Assembly (NCBI RefSeq): GCF_002498065.1
Contig: NZ_DAFZ01000023.1
Span: 1 to 32,508 of the forward strand
DNA: 32,508 bases
Reading direction: 5' to 3'
From: Methanoculleus sp. UBA208
GTDB lineage: Archaea; Halobacteriota; Methanomicrobia; Methanomicrobiales; Methanoculleaceae
The position numbers and the translations under genes were made by a program. Positions 31,845-32,508 of this stretch are shown one piece after another. The notes beneath the pieces are model-generated. The model had not been told where the DNA came from and ran no database searches. It worked only from the letters and a program-made list of their open reading frames with translations. Numbering within the stretch: the first letter of the stretch is position 1; every line of letters starts with the position of its first letter.

Positions 31845-31930
31845 TATATTGTGATACCTATTTATAGATATCAGTGATATGTATCGGTAAACTATGATAT
31901 ATTTATAAATGTATCAGTGATATGTGTCGG
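31839..31930 (-). promoter_or_regulatory. Promoter/operator of the AbiE-type operon
   Basis: An A+T-rich block holds TATA boxes (minus-strand CTATAAATAGG near 31857-31867 and ATTTATAAATATAT near 31897-31910). It also holds two 19-base direct repeats starting TATCAGTGATATG at 31869 and 31912, one mismatch apart, 43 bases from start to start. Each repeat contains the palindrome TATCA-G-TGATA. A further inverted repeat, TATCAC/GTGATA (31839-31856), covers the gene start. By analogy with AbiEi autorepression these are likely binding sites for the antitoxin. Confidence 0.65.
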
Positions 31931-31954
31931 CGACCAGAAATAGTGAATACCGGT

Positions 31955-32146
31955 TCAGCCCTGCTTCGCGGCCGCAACGCCGGCGAGGAGCACCGCGATG
32001 ACGCAGAGGATCAGGCCGGGTGAATCGGTGCTGAGCCCCGTCGGCGCCGATCCGATGAAGGAGCAGGGTGCTGTCGAGAAGTGCAGGACGAACGCGATGC
32101 CGAGGAGGGAGATGGTGATTGCCAGGGGGCCGGTGTTGGTTGCCAT
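31955..32146 (-). CDS. Small two-helix membrane protein, copy C (63 residues)
   Basis: This is a paralogue of the protein at 25789-25980, of identical length. It starts MATNTGPLAITISLLGIAF, has the loop FIGSAPTGLSTDSP and the second helix GLILCVIAVLLAGVAAA, and ends AAKQG. Changes cluster around the loop (STAPCS against SAAGYY), while the helices are kept, which argues for a maintained protein. Its 3' end lies 25 bases from the AbiE-type operator block. Function is unknown; insertion in the cytoplasmic membrane is inferred from hydrophobicity. Confidence 0.65.
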   Translation of the reverse strand: MATNTGPLAITISLLGIAFVLHFSTAPCSFIGSAPTGLSTDSPGLILCVIAVLLAGVAAAKQG

Positions 32147-32297
32147 GGGATTTCGGAAGAGGGGGTGAGGATGTGTTATCCGTTTTTTGGATTGCAGCGG
32201 GGTCGAGGGAGGTTCCGAAAACGGGGTTCGACCGGAAGATGTGACCGTTCTAAAACCAGGCCACTGGAGGGCAAGCACCACACTGGAAAGGTGAACT
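31955..32297 (-). repeat. Dispersed module copy C
   Basis: The unit corresponds to 25789-26133. Its upstream part (32166-32297) matches copy A at 121 of 132 bases. On the plus strand a 72-codon frame (ATG 32171 to TGA 32389) reads across it and is shared in part by copy A, but copy B has a stop in it (TAG after PFFGL). Similarity to copy A ends near 32297. Confidence 0.8.
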
Positions 32298-32414
32298 TTT
32301 CACAGGACGGCGAGGAGGTCGGCCACGTCTTTAAAGTTGGTGAGTCCAGAGTCTTTTTCGTTCCGTGGACAGCCATCCTTACGGTATGAAGAATGTGCAA
32401 GTTTCGACCTTGCA

Positions 32415-32474
32415 ATGAACGCAACCGGCGAAGCCGTGCTGATGGAGCAGGGCACGGTGCATCTGGTGAGGTGA
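32415..32474 (+). pseudogene. Relic of a RibD/DHFR-family gene 3' end
   Basis: Bases 32433-32467 match 16168-16202, the 3' end of the reductase gene, at 30 of 35 positions, in the same reading frame. The translation EAVLMEQGTVHLV corresponds to KAVQMEQDTVHLV, and both run to a nearby stop. Nothing upstream continues the reductase, so only the gene's tail remains. The bases after 32474 show no feature. Confidence 0.5.
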
Positions 32475-32508
32475 AAATGCGAGAAAGGGCTCTGTTGAAA
32501 CCCTCTTG

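Overview
The window looks like chromosome from a methanogenic archaeon of the order Methanomicrobiales, most likely Methanoculleus or a close relative. This is inferred from the high GC content, archaeal TATA boxes (TTTATATA type) 25-35 bases before starts, GGTGA/GGAGG ribosome sites, and a gene mix typical of that group. No rRNA, tRNA, insertion sequence or CRISPR array was recognised.

Layout. Positions 1-3706 hold household and membrane genes: a TM-helix/MscS-like protein, a QueG-like iron-sulfur protein, a small membrane transporter candidate behind a structured leader, a short helical protein and an alpha/beta hydrolase. At 3748-4044 lies an unstarted C-terminal fragment of a DUF3427 helicase. 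It ends exactly where a visibly AT-richer defence island begins (about 4045-13680). The island encodes a cytosine-5 DNA methyltransferase, a MORC/MutL-like GHKL ATPase, a Z1-domain helicase-like ATPase, a PD-(D/E)XK protein, an AIPR protein and a MIG-like T:G mismatch DNA glycosylase. The four genes from 5548 to 12952 overlap by 1, 8 and 8 bases and form one operon.

Positions 13739-23619 return to GC-rich genes: a lipoprotein, an HD phosphohydrolase, a RibD/DHFR-family reductase, a membrane histidine kinase, an HdeD-like protein, an anaerobic sulfatase maturase (with a SEC-C tail) next to its likely substrate, a Cys-type arylsulfatase, a LURP-one-like protein and a DUF6325-like protein. A Kef-type antiporter follows at 23692-25698 on the minus strand.

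The right third (25789-32508) is a patchwork. It has three copies of a 63-codon membrane-protein module, two intact and one a pseudogene, with upstream DNA conserved better than the protein. It also has a Phd/RelB-like antitoxin with a decayed RelE-like partner, a UspA protein, a SulP transporter, and an AbiE-type toxin-antitoxin pair whose antitoxin carries an N-terminal PD-(D/E)XK nuclease-like domain. The promoter/operator of that pair recurs without its genes at 26732-26772, at the point where the RelE-like gene is cut off. A 35-base relic of the reductase gene's 3' end lies near the right edge.

Working together (inference): the methyltransferase marks self DNA, the ATPase/Z1/nuclease/AIPR set attacks unmarked DNA, and the glycosylase repairs T:G mismatches left by deamination of 5-methylcytosine. 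The maturase converts the arylsulfatase cysteine to formylglycine without oxygen. The right-hand region has been repeatedly remodelled by toxin-antitoxin gain and loss.
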